64,000 nucleotides of DNA, taken from assembly GCF_000004075.3 (NCBI RefSeq), contig NC_026661.2, forward strand, positions 19,620,307 to 19,684,306, read 5' to 3'. The stretch comes from Cucumis sativus. Lineage: Eukaryota > Streptophyta > Magnoliopsida > Cucurbitales > Cucurbitaceae. Below the pieces are notes generated by a model. That model was not told the origin of the DNA, made no database searches, and saw nothing but the letters and a program-made list of their open reading frames with translations. Within the stretch, counting starts at the first letter, position 1. Every line of letters starts with the position of its first letter. A program made the translations under genes and the position numbers. Shown piece after piece: positions 39,801 to 51,400 of the stretch.

Positions 39801-42267
39801 ATAGATTCTCATTTTGGTCATTTGATTTCTACCCACTATTTTTTTTTTTTTTTTGTCATTTAATGTTTAAATATCATTTTTTTAGTCCTCTATCAGTCTA
39901 TCTTTCTTGAAATTCCTTGAAATGTAGTTTAACCCCTTTATTAACAGTGTCCTATTTACATTGTCACCTTTGTCCTGTACGATAGAGACTAAATATGATC
40001 TCTTCACAAAAAACTTGAAGATTAATGTTGATATTTTAAATATTAATGAACCAAAATTAAAAAAATGGAAAAAAGGTTCAATGACTAAAATCAAACTTTC
40101 AAAGGTTCAACCACATCAACAAATAGAAATCAAGACAAAAACCAGATTTAAACTTTGATCAAATCAAATATTACAAACACGTAAAGGCTAAGCTCAAAAA
40201 ATATGGCATCAGGTTACATGTAGGATACTCTTTGAAAAGCTTATCATAATATCGCTTCACCAACTTCTGCTCCCATGATGTATCCATGTCATCTTCTTCT
40301 GAACGAATGAACCTTGAAAATAATTCATTGAAAATAGCCTATAAACTTTCTGATTCCAAAGAAATTTAATATTTATACACACACATATGTTAAACAAAAT
40401 CTTATAAAACTTATCCAAAAAAAAACTTAATCAATTCATAGAGTAAGATATCCATAATGCGTAAACCAAAGTAAAGGACATCCTATGATCAGCCAAAACC
40501 CATCTTTCCAAAAAATAATCCCCTCATCACCTACAGTTGACATTATTCAAAGTATTCTAAGCTGCTACCAGTATGAATATGACCTAGTTTATTTCTTATT
40601 GAAGAAACCACCAATCTGGTCATAATACGCACTGCAAACATGAGGTACTTTATTATGACTGTCATAAAAAGAATAGTGGGTTCATACCGGTAGCCCTCCC
40701 TCAAGGTGTCTTGATCAGTCTTGATGGGAAGCTTTTCTTCCCCAGTCTTATTTTTCCCGTAGAAATGAACTACAACCAATAAAGTCCACACAATTGATAT
40801 AGTAAAAAACAACTAAATATCAATTTGGTAGTCTATTAAGGAGGACAGTAGAGCTATTAAAAAAATGAAGATACTTCTATTCTTTAGTTGCATTGACTGA
40901 CATGAATGATAATTTGACACAGTTGCTGATGTTTTAAGATATGAAGCTCTCTTTCTAGTGCTTCCCATAATAAATAGTAACGTGGGAAAATAAAAGATAA
41001 TCATCTAAAAAAAAAAATGAATATGAAAATCCATAAGCCTAACCAATAGATTGTTCAAAGTAGTCTTAGTGCTAAAAGCAAAAAAACAGATCAGCTATTT
41101 TTGAGATGTACGAATAGAAAAATATCCACTTCAATACACGAACCAAATTGAAGTCCTAATACTTTAACTTTGAGCACAAATTTATAAAATCTTCTCCTTT
41201 CCTAGAAGAACTTCACACTAAAAAGCATGAAGACTACCATAGCCATTTACTTACAAATCTGTCTTAGACACAATACACTCATAAGTCATACAATCTTTAT
41301 ATATATAAAAGAAATAAAAAAACTCAAACAAGGTATGAATTGCATTGTTGCATTAAAATTTCAGTACCTCATCTGACACATGAAGCAGTAATGCTCCACC
41401 GAATTCTTAGTACTTCCTGGGATTTATCTTCTTTTTTTCCAGACTCTAGTCTCTAAATAAGAAATTTTAATATCCTCCCAAAGTTCAAGGCTAAAAGACC
41501 AGAAGGCCAGAGGCACAATTGAGGTCAGTGAGATGCTTAAAGTACTTGAACTAATCTCGAGGTAAAAAAATATTTTGCATCAAACTGTATGTTAGGATGA
41601 CTGTAGCTTCCTGTCATCTTAGTGAAGGAAACTGTTCATCATTCTTTTGCTTTAGGACTCCAGGATATGCAAATAAGCGGCTCAATATTTGCAAGCATCC
41701 TTCACGTCCGTCTGTTAGCAAGTAAGCTAACAAGTCTAACTTTAATGAACTTTGTTTAACATTTATTATCGAACTTTGTTATCACTCGATTCCATTAGCA
41801 ACCGCGATAGAAAAAATCCGACTGAGCTCAAAGTTAAACAGAATATCATTAAATCACTTCCATGATCGTCATGTTAAAATACAAGATCGTATACCAAAAC
41901 TATTAAACTAAAGCAACGTATAATTAAGCCACGATCACGAATCTAATCGCCTCCATCGCAAATGCTCATTAACTACACAAGAACGCTCCATTAAAAGTTA
42001 AATAAAGATTAAGAAAGTAGAAATCGCACCATAATCATGCATAAACTTCTTGTGGCGATCGTAAGCATTGAGCCCTCGCACATGAGCCTGGTACTGTCTG
42101 CAAGATTTTCAAGAATAAGGAAGAAAAACAATTCAGAGTAAGTGACAGAGGGAACTCCATGGAAATGGGGTATGGATATGTTAAGAGAGATAAAAGGCCA
42201 GGAGAACCCACTGTTTTCTCTCTTCTCTTTCGAAGATGGCATTCTTCAGAGAACCGAACGACGCCAT
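36833..42267 (-). CDS. FRA10AC1: FRA10AC1 homologue (Fra10Ac1 domain)
   Basis: Homologue of the human FRA10AC1 protein, a conserved nuclear protein of unclear role that has been linked to spliceosome complexes. Exons in transcript order: 42212-42267, 42030-42097, 40688-40769, 40229-40312, 39441-39480, 39298-39343, 39050-39108, 38839-38906, 37873-37956, 37745-37800, 36833-36918. They total 729 nt, 242 aa, and phases close throughout. Recognisable blocks are YDRHKKFMHDYVHFYGK, DTLREGYRFIRSEEDDMDTS, YYDKLFKEYCIADMTQYKSG, IGLRWRAEKEVMSGKGQFIC with GNKHCDE, and EAGENKQALVKLVTC. The Cys residues of ICGNKHC, VTC and RC form a likely zinc-binding set. The C-terminus is basic then acidic (KRQKEKEKLERKEQE, EEFDEYLEGMFP). 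I chose the ATG at 42265-42267 (MASFGSLKNAIFEREER) because it alone is in frame with exon 2. The donor of exon 8 (AG|GTCGGT) is weak. Confidence 0.91.
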
Positions 42268-42408
42268 GGGCGCGCCAGGCAATGACCTTCTCTTTGAGTT
42301 GGTGAGCCATAAAAGGTCTGTCTTCCGTTGGAATTGAACTGAGGCCCAATCAGCAATGAATTTGGGCCGGGCTTTCCTACCGCCTAATTAGAAGTGTAAT
42401 GGAGGAAT

Positions 42409-42606
42409 AATAATTAATAATATAACAATATTTTAAAAAAATTACAAATATAGCAAAACTATCGCTGATAAAGTTGTATAATCTATCGGTGATAGATCAA
42501 TTTTTACAACATGATCTATCAATATCAGTGATAGACACTATCTAAAATTTGATAAATTTTGCTATATTTGTAATTTTTTTAAAATGTTGCTATATACTAA
42601 TTATTT
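42409..42606. mobile_element. MITE-like hairpin element
   Basis: Long terminal inverted repeats: 42431-42458 and 42557-42584 are perfect 28-bp reverse complements (TTTTGCTATATTTGTAATTT and onward). Extending outward to 42421 and 42594 gives 36 of 38 matches, and matching continues loosely to about 42409 and 42606. The interior carries further short palindromes around GATAGATC/GATCTATC and CAGTGATAG. It has no coding capacity. Structure and size fit a non-autonomous foldback/MITE family; I believe similar GTGATAGA-containing sequences are abundant in cucurbit genomes, but that is recollection. A clear target-site duplication is not resolved. Confidence 0.75.
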
Positions 42607-44369
42607 TGAATTTAATTGCTAAATTTGCAACTATCCCTAATTATAATAGTTGAAATTTTGATCTAAATTTTCTATATTCGCAACTGTCTCATATTCGAAA
42701 ATGTTAATAAATAAACAAATTATTTTATTATTTATTGAAATAAAAAAATTTCGGTGATTATGAACTTTTGAATATGATCTTCTATTGAAAATCTATACAA
42801 GTCATTAAAATTTTCAAACAATCGAATATTGTTTCCTTCATAAACAAAAGCATGGATTAGTAATTTGACCCATATAACCCAACATATTCAATATATTTGA
42901 ATTTCCAAGGAAACTACCATTGTATATGATAAGTGTGCATAATATGTACAATTTGTTATCTTATATATCAAATGATATATGCAATGTATGTTTACATTTT
43001 TCAATGTATATAAAAGCTTGTCATTTTAAAATTAACATCATATTGAGACAAACTACAATAACGATAAGACTCATGCAGGAGCATGTCATAGTATAACAAT
43101 AGATTTTATGCCAAATGTGAATATATATTAAGCTTAGTTGCTAGATGTTTCTCATGCGCACTTGTAATTTGGCCTACTTAATGTATCTAATCCTAACAAT
43201 ATGGAATTGCCACGTTTTTGTCACATCATACATCATTTATGAATTCCCAAACAAAGTATTAAAAGTTATCATTAAAAAATGTTTTAAAGACTCCCAAATA
43301 TTCCAACCATAATGTTTTAATTATGATCATCATTATTATTGACATTATCATCAAATAACAAATATATATTTAAAGTACTTATCACGATTACATTATCTAC
43401 CTAAAATGTCTATTATAATAATATAACTAATCTACTTGTATTTTCTCAATAATAACGGAAGCGAGAAATTACATCAATCAAATCACACCTTAAGCATCTT
43501 TAAAAAACAATAAATTTATAATATGTCACGAAATGTATTTTTTAAAATCTAACTTTTTTAGAGCAACAAACTTTCCACTATACCAAAACGTGACAAACAG
43601 GCATAGTTCAATTGACATACATGTCCGTAATTTAAATCTTTCCGTTACAATAATGCTCAAAAAGACAATTTTTTTAATAGATGTCTTCAACATCATACAA
43701 GAAGACATAAATAGAAAAATGTTCACATCAATCATCACAAAAGTAGGTAATAACAATAAACTCATTAACTACTCCTATCTACCAATTTGTCTCAAATCAA
43801 AAGGCAATGGACCCATGCATGGATGTCACCCTTTCATGGAGAATGATCTATTCCTTCCAATAGGCCATGGTTTTGCCTTGTAAATTTAGGGTAAAAAATC
43901 TACACCAAATTTTTGTTATGTACTCCGTGTTTCTCCAACTTCGATTGTTGGATCACGAGTTTGTATTGAAGTTGAAATGGTAAAATGTTGTTAAACTTTA
44001 TATAACTTTCGAAAGATGTTATTGTTATGATGATATATTGTAACAAAAAAACAATTATTGTGCTTCTCTAGATATGTGTAATCCAAGAAGTATAATTGTT
44101 GAATAGAAAATTTTGAGATCAATCACAAATTACCACGTCATTTATTAAATTAATGGTGAAAAGTGCAAATATTTGAATTTAGAACTAATTAAAAAATTGA
44201 TATGTATCCCAAATTCAGATTGAAAACATAAATTAGTCCATTTTGATAATGCCACATGTTTTCATCATAACCATTGGATCAAGTTAATTATTTTGGTTCA
44301 ATTATTAAATATTATTTACTCGTAGTAAGTTCAATTAAGCAAAAAAAAAACTTAATTGAGCCCAAATGG

Positions 44370-44660
44370 TAAATATGATCCAAATACATATGATTGAGCC
44401 CATGAATCCCATGGAACAACCAAACTCAAACTATAAAGTCTACTAGATAACTCTATAAATGGAGTTCTCCTCATTTGTAAGAGTTAAAAAAATTTTACTC
44501 TCTAAAGAGAATTCTCCAAAGAGAATCAAATTCTAGAGATCGAACCACGTCAAAATTACAACATTGACTCAAGTTTAACTCCATGAAATTCTCCGAAAGT
44601 CTCGTGCAAACACTAACATTTTAACTTTGATCTTCTATGCTCATTACTTAAACAAATTTA
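44370..44660 (+). mobile_element. LTR-like fragment with an embedded promoter
   Basis: A segment starting near CCATGAATCCCATGGAACAA carries CTCTATAAATGG (TATA-like, about 44450-44461), then CTCATTTGTAAGAG, repeated AAAGAGAATTCTCC/AAAGAGAATC motifs and ATCGAACCACGTC. Such a promoter-plus-leader arrangement in gene-free DNA resembles the U3/R part of a plant LTR. No primer-binding site, pol frame or second LTR is visible, so this is a low-confidence solo-LTR or relic call. Confidence 0.25.
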
Positions 44661-46721
44661 GGTGAAAACATATGTTATTGTGTGGATATAAGGAGTTAAT
44701 GCATATGAAAAATAAAAAGTCAATTTAATAAAAGTAATTATTTATAAAATGCCCTAATTAATTAGGAACAATTAAAAAAAATAACTAAATGAACCAAACC
44801 CATTACCATATAACAAAATTTCATAATTATATATCAATGTCTATATCGATAAAATGTGAGATTTTTCTATATTTTGTAAATATTTTCGTTAGTTGTATAT
44901 TTTACAACAATTCTCCTCGTAAATATATATTTTTAAAAAAGAACGATAAATAATAACAAAATTGATAAAATATATTGGTAAGTGTATAAAAGTATTAATT
45001 AAAATATTTTGTATTAGATGGAACTTTTGGATAATATATGTTGGAAGCAATTCATTATTTTTCTTTATGAATAAACGATATACCGTTATGTATACAATTA
45101 GATTGTGATGTGTTTGTATGGATCACATGCCTCTTTATTAGCTTTAATTTATATGGTCCATAATTTTGTTGTATAACGTAGGTAATAAGTCAACTTCATT
45201 AAACTTGGACATAATTTGTTGGAATAAACAATAAATTACATCATTCTTTCTATCTTTTAATCTACTCTAAAACTTTAGGTCACAAATTTGGAGTTAGTAG
45301 AGGGTATATATAAAACACTTTCTTTCAAGTACTTGCAAGAGTAAATGAATCGAGAGTAAGGGTCAATGTCTGAGTGGATAGGTTCAAACAACTATGCTTG
45401 TGTGAAAAGAAAAAAAAAAACTCGTTTTATTTTCTTTTTTTTCAAGAACTTTATTTGGGGGCAATTATTTTTGTATGTTTCAATTTATTTTTTCAAACGT
45501 TTCATTTTTATCGAGCTTTATCTTCTTCATGGCTTTACAAAACCAAATATCTCAATCAAAAGAAAATAATCTTTTGTTGCCTCAATCTTCTCACTTTATT
45601 TCTTCCTTGTTGGTTTTAAGCAAACTAACTTTTCTCAATGTCATTTCAATCTATCTTCACGTCTAAATGGAAAGTTATATTAACATTGGAGATCAACGAA
45701 TTGATAAGAACGATTCACACCATAACTGCATCGATTTGCTTTTAAAGCAGTGGTTTCTACGTCACAATAGAAAGATTTCGTATCTGCCGACTAATTTTTT
45801 CTATATACATATTTCATAAGAGGTCGACATTTTTCATAAATCACATGTCGGCCTCTTGATTTGGATTGAATCTACATGACCAAATTTGTAGAGCATAGGT
45901 AATAAGTCAATGTCATGAAGGTTTTTGGGATAGATGAATTGTAGATAAAGTTTTCCATACATTTTGTGCCCACCACCATTTTAGATGCACAAAATTTCCC
46001 GTCTCGCCCAAGTCATCTTCAAACTATTGTTTTTCTTTTCCTTTTTCTTTTGAGTTTTTCAAAAAATTCATTATTTGCCATTGAATAGAATTTATCTTTT
46101 TGAAAAAAATGTTTACAAGAAGAATGGTACTTGTAATTATGAAATAAACAAAACATCATATGTTTTTTTATAAATTCTTTTAAATAACATAAAATTTTTA
46201 AAAAATTTTATAAATATCATAATCTATATTTAAAATAGACATATTTTTTATATTTAACAATAAATATTTTAGTTTAAATTGAATAAAACTTTTTGGAATA
46301 TGAGACAAAAGAAATACATAGTTCCCTAATAAGGGCAGACAGCCATTTGGAGTGAATAGTAGGAGTTTTTCTTTTTTAATTTCAAAGTGGATTGTCTTTT
46401 TTCATTGGGGATGATATTGGAAACATGAGAGAAAGTTATAATGTTGGAAATTGGGAGAAACCGAGTGAAAAATTAAAATATAATATAACAACTTGCCTTT
46501 CTTTTGTTTCTTTCTTCGTTATTAACTCTATAAATAATTAATCATTCTTCATTGTTTGTTCAATTTAGGAGTTTTACCAACTTTAATCGTATTTACTGTT
46601 TCTTTTAAAAAAAATTAAGATGATAAATTTGTTTGAAGATGAAAGTGTGATAAAATGTGATAATGGTTAACGTACAAAATTTACTTTAAATGATAAAACT
46701 TTTGAAAATATTTACGAATAA

Positions 46722-46776
46722 AGTAAAATATCATAAACTATTTTTGATAGATCACATTAGACTATGATATTTTGCT
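46722..46776. repeat. Short imperfect hairpin, relative of the 42.4-kb element
   Basis: AGTAAAATATCATA (46722-46735) faces TATGATATTTTGCT (46763-46776), one mismatch. Flanks outside also pair loosely (TTTACGAATAA against TATATTTAAAAATAA). The loop contains TTTTGATAGATCACATT, sharing GATAGATC with the element at 42409-42606. It is probably a decayed relative of that element. Confidence 0.45.
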
Positions 46777-47700
46777 ATATTTAAAAATAATATTTAAATG
46801 TATAATAATTATATAAAGAATTGCAAATATGACAATCTATACGTGTTATCTATATTTGATAAATCGATATGATATGTCGTTGATAGACTTCAAAAGCTGA
46901 TTTTTCTTTTTAAATTATAAAAAAATTTATCTAAATTTTGTTGTGTGTATATGTATATACTTTAGGTGGAAGTAGTTTAGACATGATTACCATTTTTGTG
47001 TTCGATACCGCAACTCGAAGAATAGGTTGAAAATAAGAAAAGAAAAAGAAAAATCATAACAAGTAATTAATTTGATATGATATAATAATGGAATACGATA
47101 AACACAACAACATTGCTATTTCAAGTTCTGATTTTTTTCACGTTATTTACTATATCTTGTACTCATCGTCTCTCTATCTTAGTATTACAAACCATTTCTT
47201 ATTCATATTATGATAGAATTCGCTCTAAAAACACGTTAATATAACTCAAACTAAAACAACACATACCAAACACAAATTATTAGATGAGGAAGTAATTTGT
47301 AATTTGAAAAGTTGTAGACAAATAATGGAATAAGAAATATGAATAAGGAGAGAAAGTATGAAATAACAACGAATAAATATTATAGAAATAAGTAATTAAA
47401 AGTAAGCAAGCCAACATTCAAACATGTGTTATGTTAGAATCAATTGAAGTGATTGACATTTTATAAACGAAATTAGGCAATCAATTTGAAACTGATGAAA
47501 TGTGATTTTGGGTTTATTGTTATCATAATTACTTTCCTAAAAGCGATTGGCCTTCTTTATCTACTGTCACTTCTGAACAGCTGGTTTTTGGTTCCATCAA
47601 AAAATCAGACAATTCGACCCCACGTCCTTAAAAGACATTCATTTGTTCTTTTCATTTCTTTTCTTTAATCTAATTTTCCATTTTTCTTAATTAATTATCC

Positions 47701-48128
47701 ATAGAATAATTTGATTTCCAAGCGACCCTTTCAAATTCAAACAATCCCATTTCTCCACACAGCCAGACCAAGTGAGTCAACTGCTGCGCGTGACCTGTTA
47801 TCTTCTCCGTTTTTCTTACCGGCCCCCGCCGCTCACGGCGAAGTATTTTCACCGCCGACCCATTTCGCCGGCCGCCGCCGGTGTCTTGATTCCTCTTGTT
47901 CTGTCCCTTTTCATCTTACCAGTTTCTTCTCTGTCTACATTGTGTGCTCGTTAACAGCCAGCTGTATAGCCACTGCTTTTTATTGACTATTGAAACAGAG
48001 AGAGAGGGGAGATTCTGTATGCTCCCACCGTTTCTGCTCAACTTTTTCGGTTTAATGTCTGTTTCTGTATTCGATTCTTCGTTTTATGTTCGTGATTCGA
48101 TATTGCTTTTGCTTGGAATCGTTTAGAG
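47701..48128 (+). promoter_or_regulatory. Core promoter region and first leader exon of CESA
   Basis: Base composition rises abruptly. From about 47760 the sequence is C-rich, with a GGCCGCCGCCGG block near 47867-47881. It ends with the splice donor GAG|GTAAG after 48128. It probably contains the transcription start and a first non-coding exon. The upstream ORF at 48019-48126 is listed separately. The TSS cannot be fixed by eye. Confidence 0.5.
48019..48126 (+). CDS. Upstream ORF in the CESA 5' leader
   Basis: ATG at 48019 opens a 35-codon frame (begins MLPPFLLNFFGLMSVSVFDS, ends LLLLGIV) that stops two bases before the 5' leader splice donor. It is strongly hydrophobic. It would be translated before the main ORF if the transcript starts upstream of 48019. 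Conservation is unknown, so it may be a chance uORF. Confidence 0.35.
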   Translation: MLPPFLLNFFGLMSVSVFDSSFYVRDSILLLLGIV

Positions 48129-48402
48129 GTAAGTGATTGTCTCTGCTTTTCCCCATGTGGTTACTCTGTTTTTTTTTTTTTCCCTTTCTCCCCCTTCCCC
48201 CCATCTCTGTCTCTCTCTCTCTCAAAAAGGGGTTGATTTTTTTATCATCTGAGGATGTTGGGTTGATCGTTTGATAGGGTCTGTTGACTAATATAGCTGG
48301 TGGTCTTGGTCTGCTGAATCCGAACTTCTCTTAGTTTTAGAGTTTTCAATGTTGTTGGTTTACACTGATTCTTCTTCTTTTGTTTGGGATTATTTTTTAC
48401 AG
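48129..48402 (+). other. 5' UTR intron of CESA
   Basis: Donor GAG|GTAAGTG after 48128 and acceptor TTTTTTACAG ending at 48402. The leader resumes at 48403-48429 directly before the CESA ATG. It contains a poly-T run and a (CT)n patch near 48207-48222. Confidence 0.7.
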
Positions 48403-48429
48403 GACTGTAGTGTTTAACTGCTAGCTGCC

Positions 48430-51400
48430 ATGGAACATGCAGAATCTTCGGTGAGTTTTTAGAATAAACTTGTTTGGTTGGTGGGAAAAGCATGGGAAAG
48501 AGGAGGGGGAAATTTTTCTTTATGTCAAATATTTTCTCAAACTCAGGTTTTAGAATAAAAAAACCTTTGTTTCTTAACCAAATAGTTTATTTGATGATCA
48601 GCTGTTTTGTTTTAGCTCTCTCATTTAATTGTTGAAAATCTTAGATATCAGTTTAATCAGCTCCGTGTTCTATGATGCTCATTTGTACTTAGGCAAAGGT
48701 TATAAAGAACATGGGCCCCAATGCCTGTCAAATATGTGGAGACCATGTCGGGAAGACCGTCGAGGGTGAGCCATTTGTTGCTTGTGATGTTTGTACATTT
48801 CCTGTGTGCAGACCATGCTACGAGTACGAGAGAAAAGATGGGAATCAGTCTTGTCCTCAATGCAAAAGCAGATACAAGAGGCACAAAGGTTTGTTGTTTC
48901 TTTGTGTAATATTGTCGGGTTTTTCTTTTGCCAAATATGAGATTTACAAAATTGTCTAGTTTCCCCTGCTTACTGTTTTTCACAACATATTAAGTCCATT
49001 TTGTTGAAAAGCATGAACGGTGCGCTTCTAACTTTCTAGATTATTGGCTTATGGGGTTATGAATTTGAGTTTCCTGTTGTAATAAATGGATAGTATGTCA
49101 TTTCTTTGAAAATTTTATACCACCTTCAATGTGGTTTTCTTTACAAAGTATAAATTGTTTTTGCACAATACATCTTTTTATAACTTTCTTTGTACAGGAA
49201 GTCCTGCTGTTCTCGGTGATGATGAGGCTGCTGAGCTTGATGATGATGATGATGATGCAATTGATTTAAATTACATTTCTGAAAGTCAAAAACAGAAGCA
49301 GAAGATTGCTGAACGAATGATGAGCTGGCAGATGTCATATGGACATGCACAAGATCTCCCCCCACCGAACTACGATAAAGAAGTTTCTTTAAATCACATA
49401 CCCTTGCTCACCAATGGGCAGGAGGTAGTTTAATAACTTATGTCTGATTCTCTTTGTTCTTTTGACAAAAGCAAGCAGAGTTATTTATTTATTGATTGAT
49501 TGATTTTGGATACCTTTAGGTTTTTGGAGAACTGTCAGCTGCATCACCTGAGCATCATTTGATGGCATCTCCTGGACATCCTCGTGGGAAGCCAATATAT
49601 TCTCTTCCTTATGCAGCTGACATTAACCAATCGCGTAAAATTTCTCACTTTTGCAACTTAACATCTATACACGTTATTGGGTATACTTATCATATATGAC
49701 GTGAAAATTGATGGCTTCATCTTCGATATAGCTAATGTGCAAGGTGTGGACCCTACAAAAGAGTATAGTTCATCGGGGCTAGGCAATGTAGCTTGGAAAG
49801 AGAGAGTTGATGGCTGGAAGATGAAACAAGAGAAGAATGCTGGACCAATGAGCATAGCCCATGCTGCATCTGAAAGGGGAGGTGGAGATATTGATGCCTG
49901 CACAGATGTGCTTGTTGATGACTCCTTACTGTAAGCTTTTTTTTCCCCAAAATTTTTACTTTGTAACTTTTGTTACTTGGAGTCTAATCTTAGCATTTGG
50001 GAAAACTAAGGATCCATTTGATAATTATTTGATATCTTGTTTTATGTTTTTGAACATCACGATGATTACTCTTAGCTCTAGTTATATTGCTTTATCACCC
50101 AACTTTTGAAAACTAAAGAAATTAGTTTTTTAAAACTTGATTTTGTTTAGAATGCTAATGTGTGTAGAACTTATGGAAGTAACCCAAGCTTCCTTATAGG
50201 TTAGTGCATATTTGGGAGTGGCGGGGATATTTCTCTTTTATTTCTTTATTTATGTATTCATTATTATTATTTTAAATTTAAAGTTGCCTTATCACTCCCA
50301 ATACTAATTTTTGGAAGGAGGTTATGTATGTTTATACTTTTGATCCCTTTTGATTTGAAAATGACTAAGATGTAACTGCAAATGGTGACTGGCATTTCAC
50401 AAAATGAGCAATATATTAAAGAAAAAAGTTCATACTTTTTGTTGTCAACATGTGAGGTATGCTTTTCATGTCAATTTCGTTCATTTACAGAAATGATGAA
50501 GCACGCCAGCCTCTCTCGCGAAAGGTTTCTGTTCCATCATCTAGGATAAACCCTTACAGGATGGTGATTGTTCTGCGGCTTGTAATTATTTGTTTTTTCT
50601 TGCACTACCGAATCACGAATCCAGTACGCAATGCATATGCTTTATGGCTGGTATCTGTTATATGTGAGATTTGGTTTGCAATATCCTGGATATTAGATCA
50701 GTTCCCGAAGTGGCTTCCTGTTAACCGTGAGACATATTTAGACCGGCTTGCATTAAGGTGGGAAAAGTTGTTTTCTAGCTGTTATTTTAAAAATAAACTA
50801 ATGCCTGAGCTATCTATTTTCTGTCTAAATTGTTTTTGAATATAATGAAATTTGTATGCTTCATAGATATGATAGGGAAGGAGAACCATCACAGCTTGCT
50901 GCTGTTGACATTTTTGTGAGTACTGTCGACCCACTGAAGGAGCCTCCACTTGTCACAGCCAACACCGTACTGTCTATTCTTGCTGTTGACTACCCGGTTG
51001 ACAAGGTCTCGTGCTATGTTTCTGACGATGGAGCTGCCATGTTGACATTTGAAGCATTATCCGAAACATCAGAGTTTGCAAGGTCATGGGTGCCTTTCTG
51101 CAAGAAATACAGCATCGAGCCTCGGGCTCCAGAGTGGTACTTTGCTCAGAAAATTGATTACTTGAAGGATAAAGTCGATCCATCATTTGTCAAAGATCGA
51201 AGAGCAATGAAGGTACTACTTAAAACCCAAAAAAGTAAATAATAGCAAAGCCCTTTTGAAAGAAGCGATTTTATTGCCCTCCACTTCATTGCAGAGAGAA
51301 TATGAGGAATTTAAGGTCCGCGTCAACGGATTGGTATCAAAGGCACAGAAAGTTCCCGAAGAAGGATGGGTCATGCAAGATGGAACTCCATGGCCCGGAA

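Larger units (their letters stand above)
42268..47700. other. Repeat-bearing intergenic DNA between FRA10AC1 and CESA
   Basis: The left 200-400 bases should contain the head of FRA10AC1. A hairpin element (42409-42606), a second imperfect hairpin (46722-46776) and an LTR-like fragment (44370-44660) are listed separately. The rest is very AT-rich. Open frames such as 43533-43883 show no family motif. No gene is supported. Confidence 0.5.

Noticed and set aside
43533-43883. 116-codon plus-strand open frame in the repeat-rich gap
   Set aside because: No recognisable domain, AT-driven composition and no neighbouring exon signals; I cannot support a gene.
45362-45400. tRNA-like text (GTCTGAGTGGATAGG then TTCAAACAA)
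   Set aside because: It resembles a class II tRNA D-arm, but no acceptor stem, anticodon arm or T-arm can be folded around it.
47711-47986. 91-codon open frame in the GC-richer CESA leader
   Set aside because: It lies in the 5' UTR/promoter, its composition follows the leader, and it has no conserved motif; only the shorter uORF at its 3' side is kept as a possibility.
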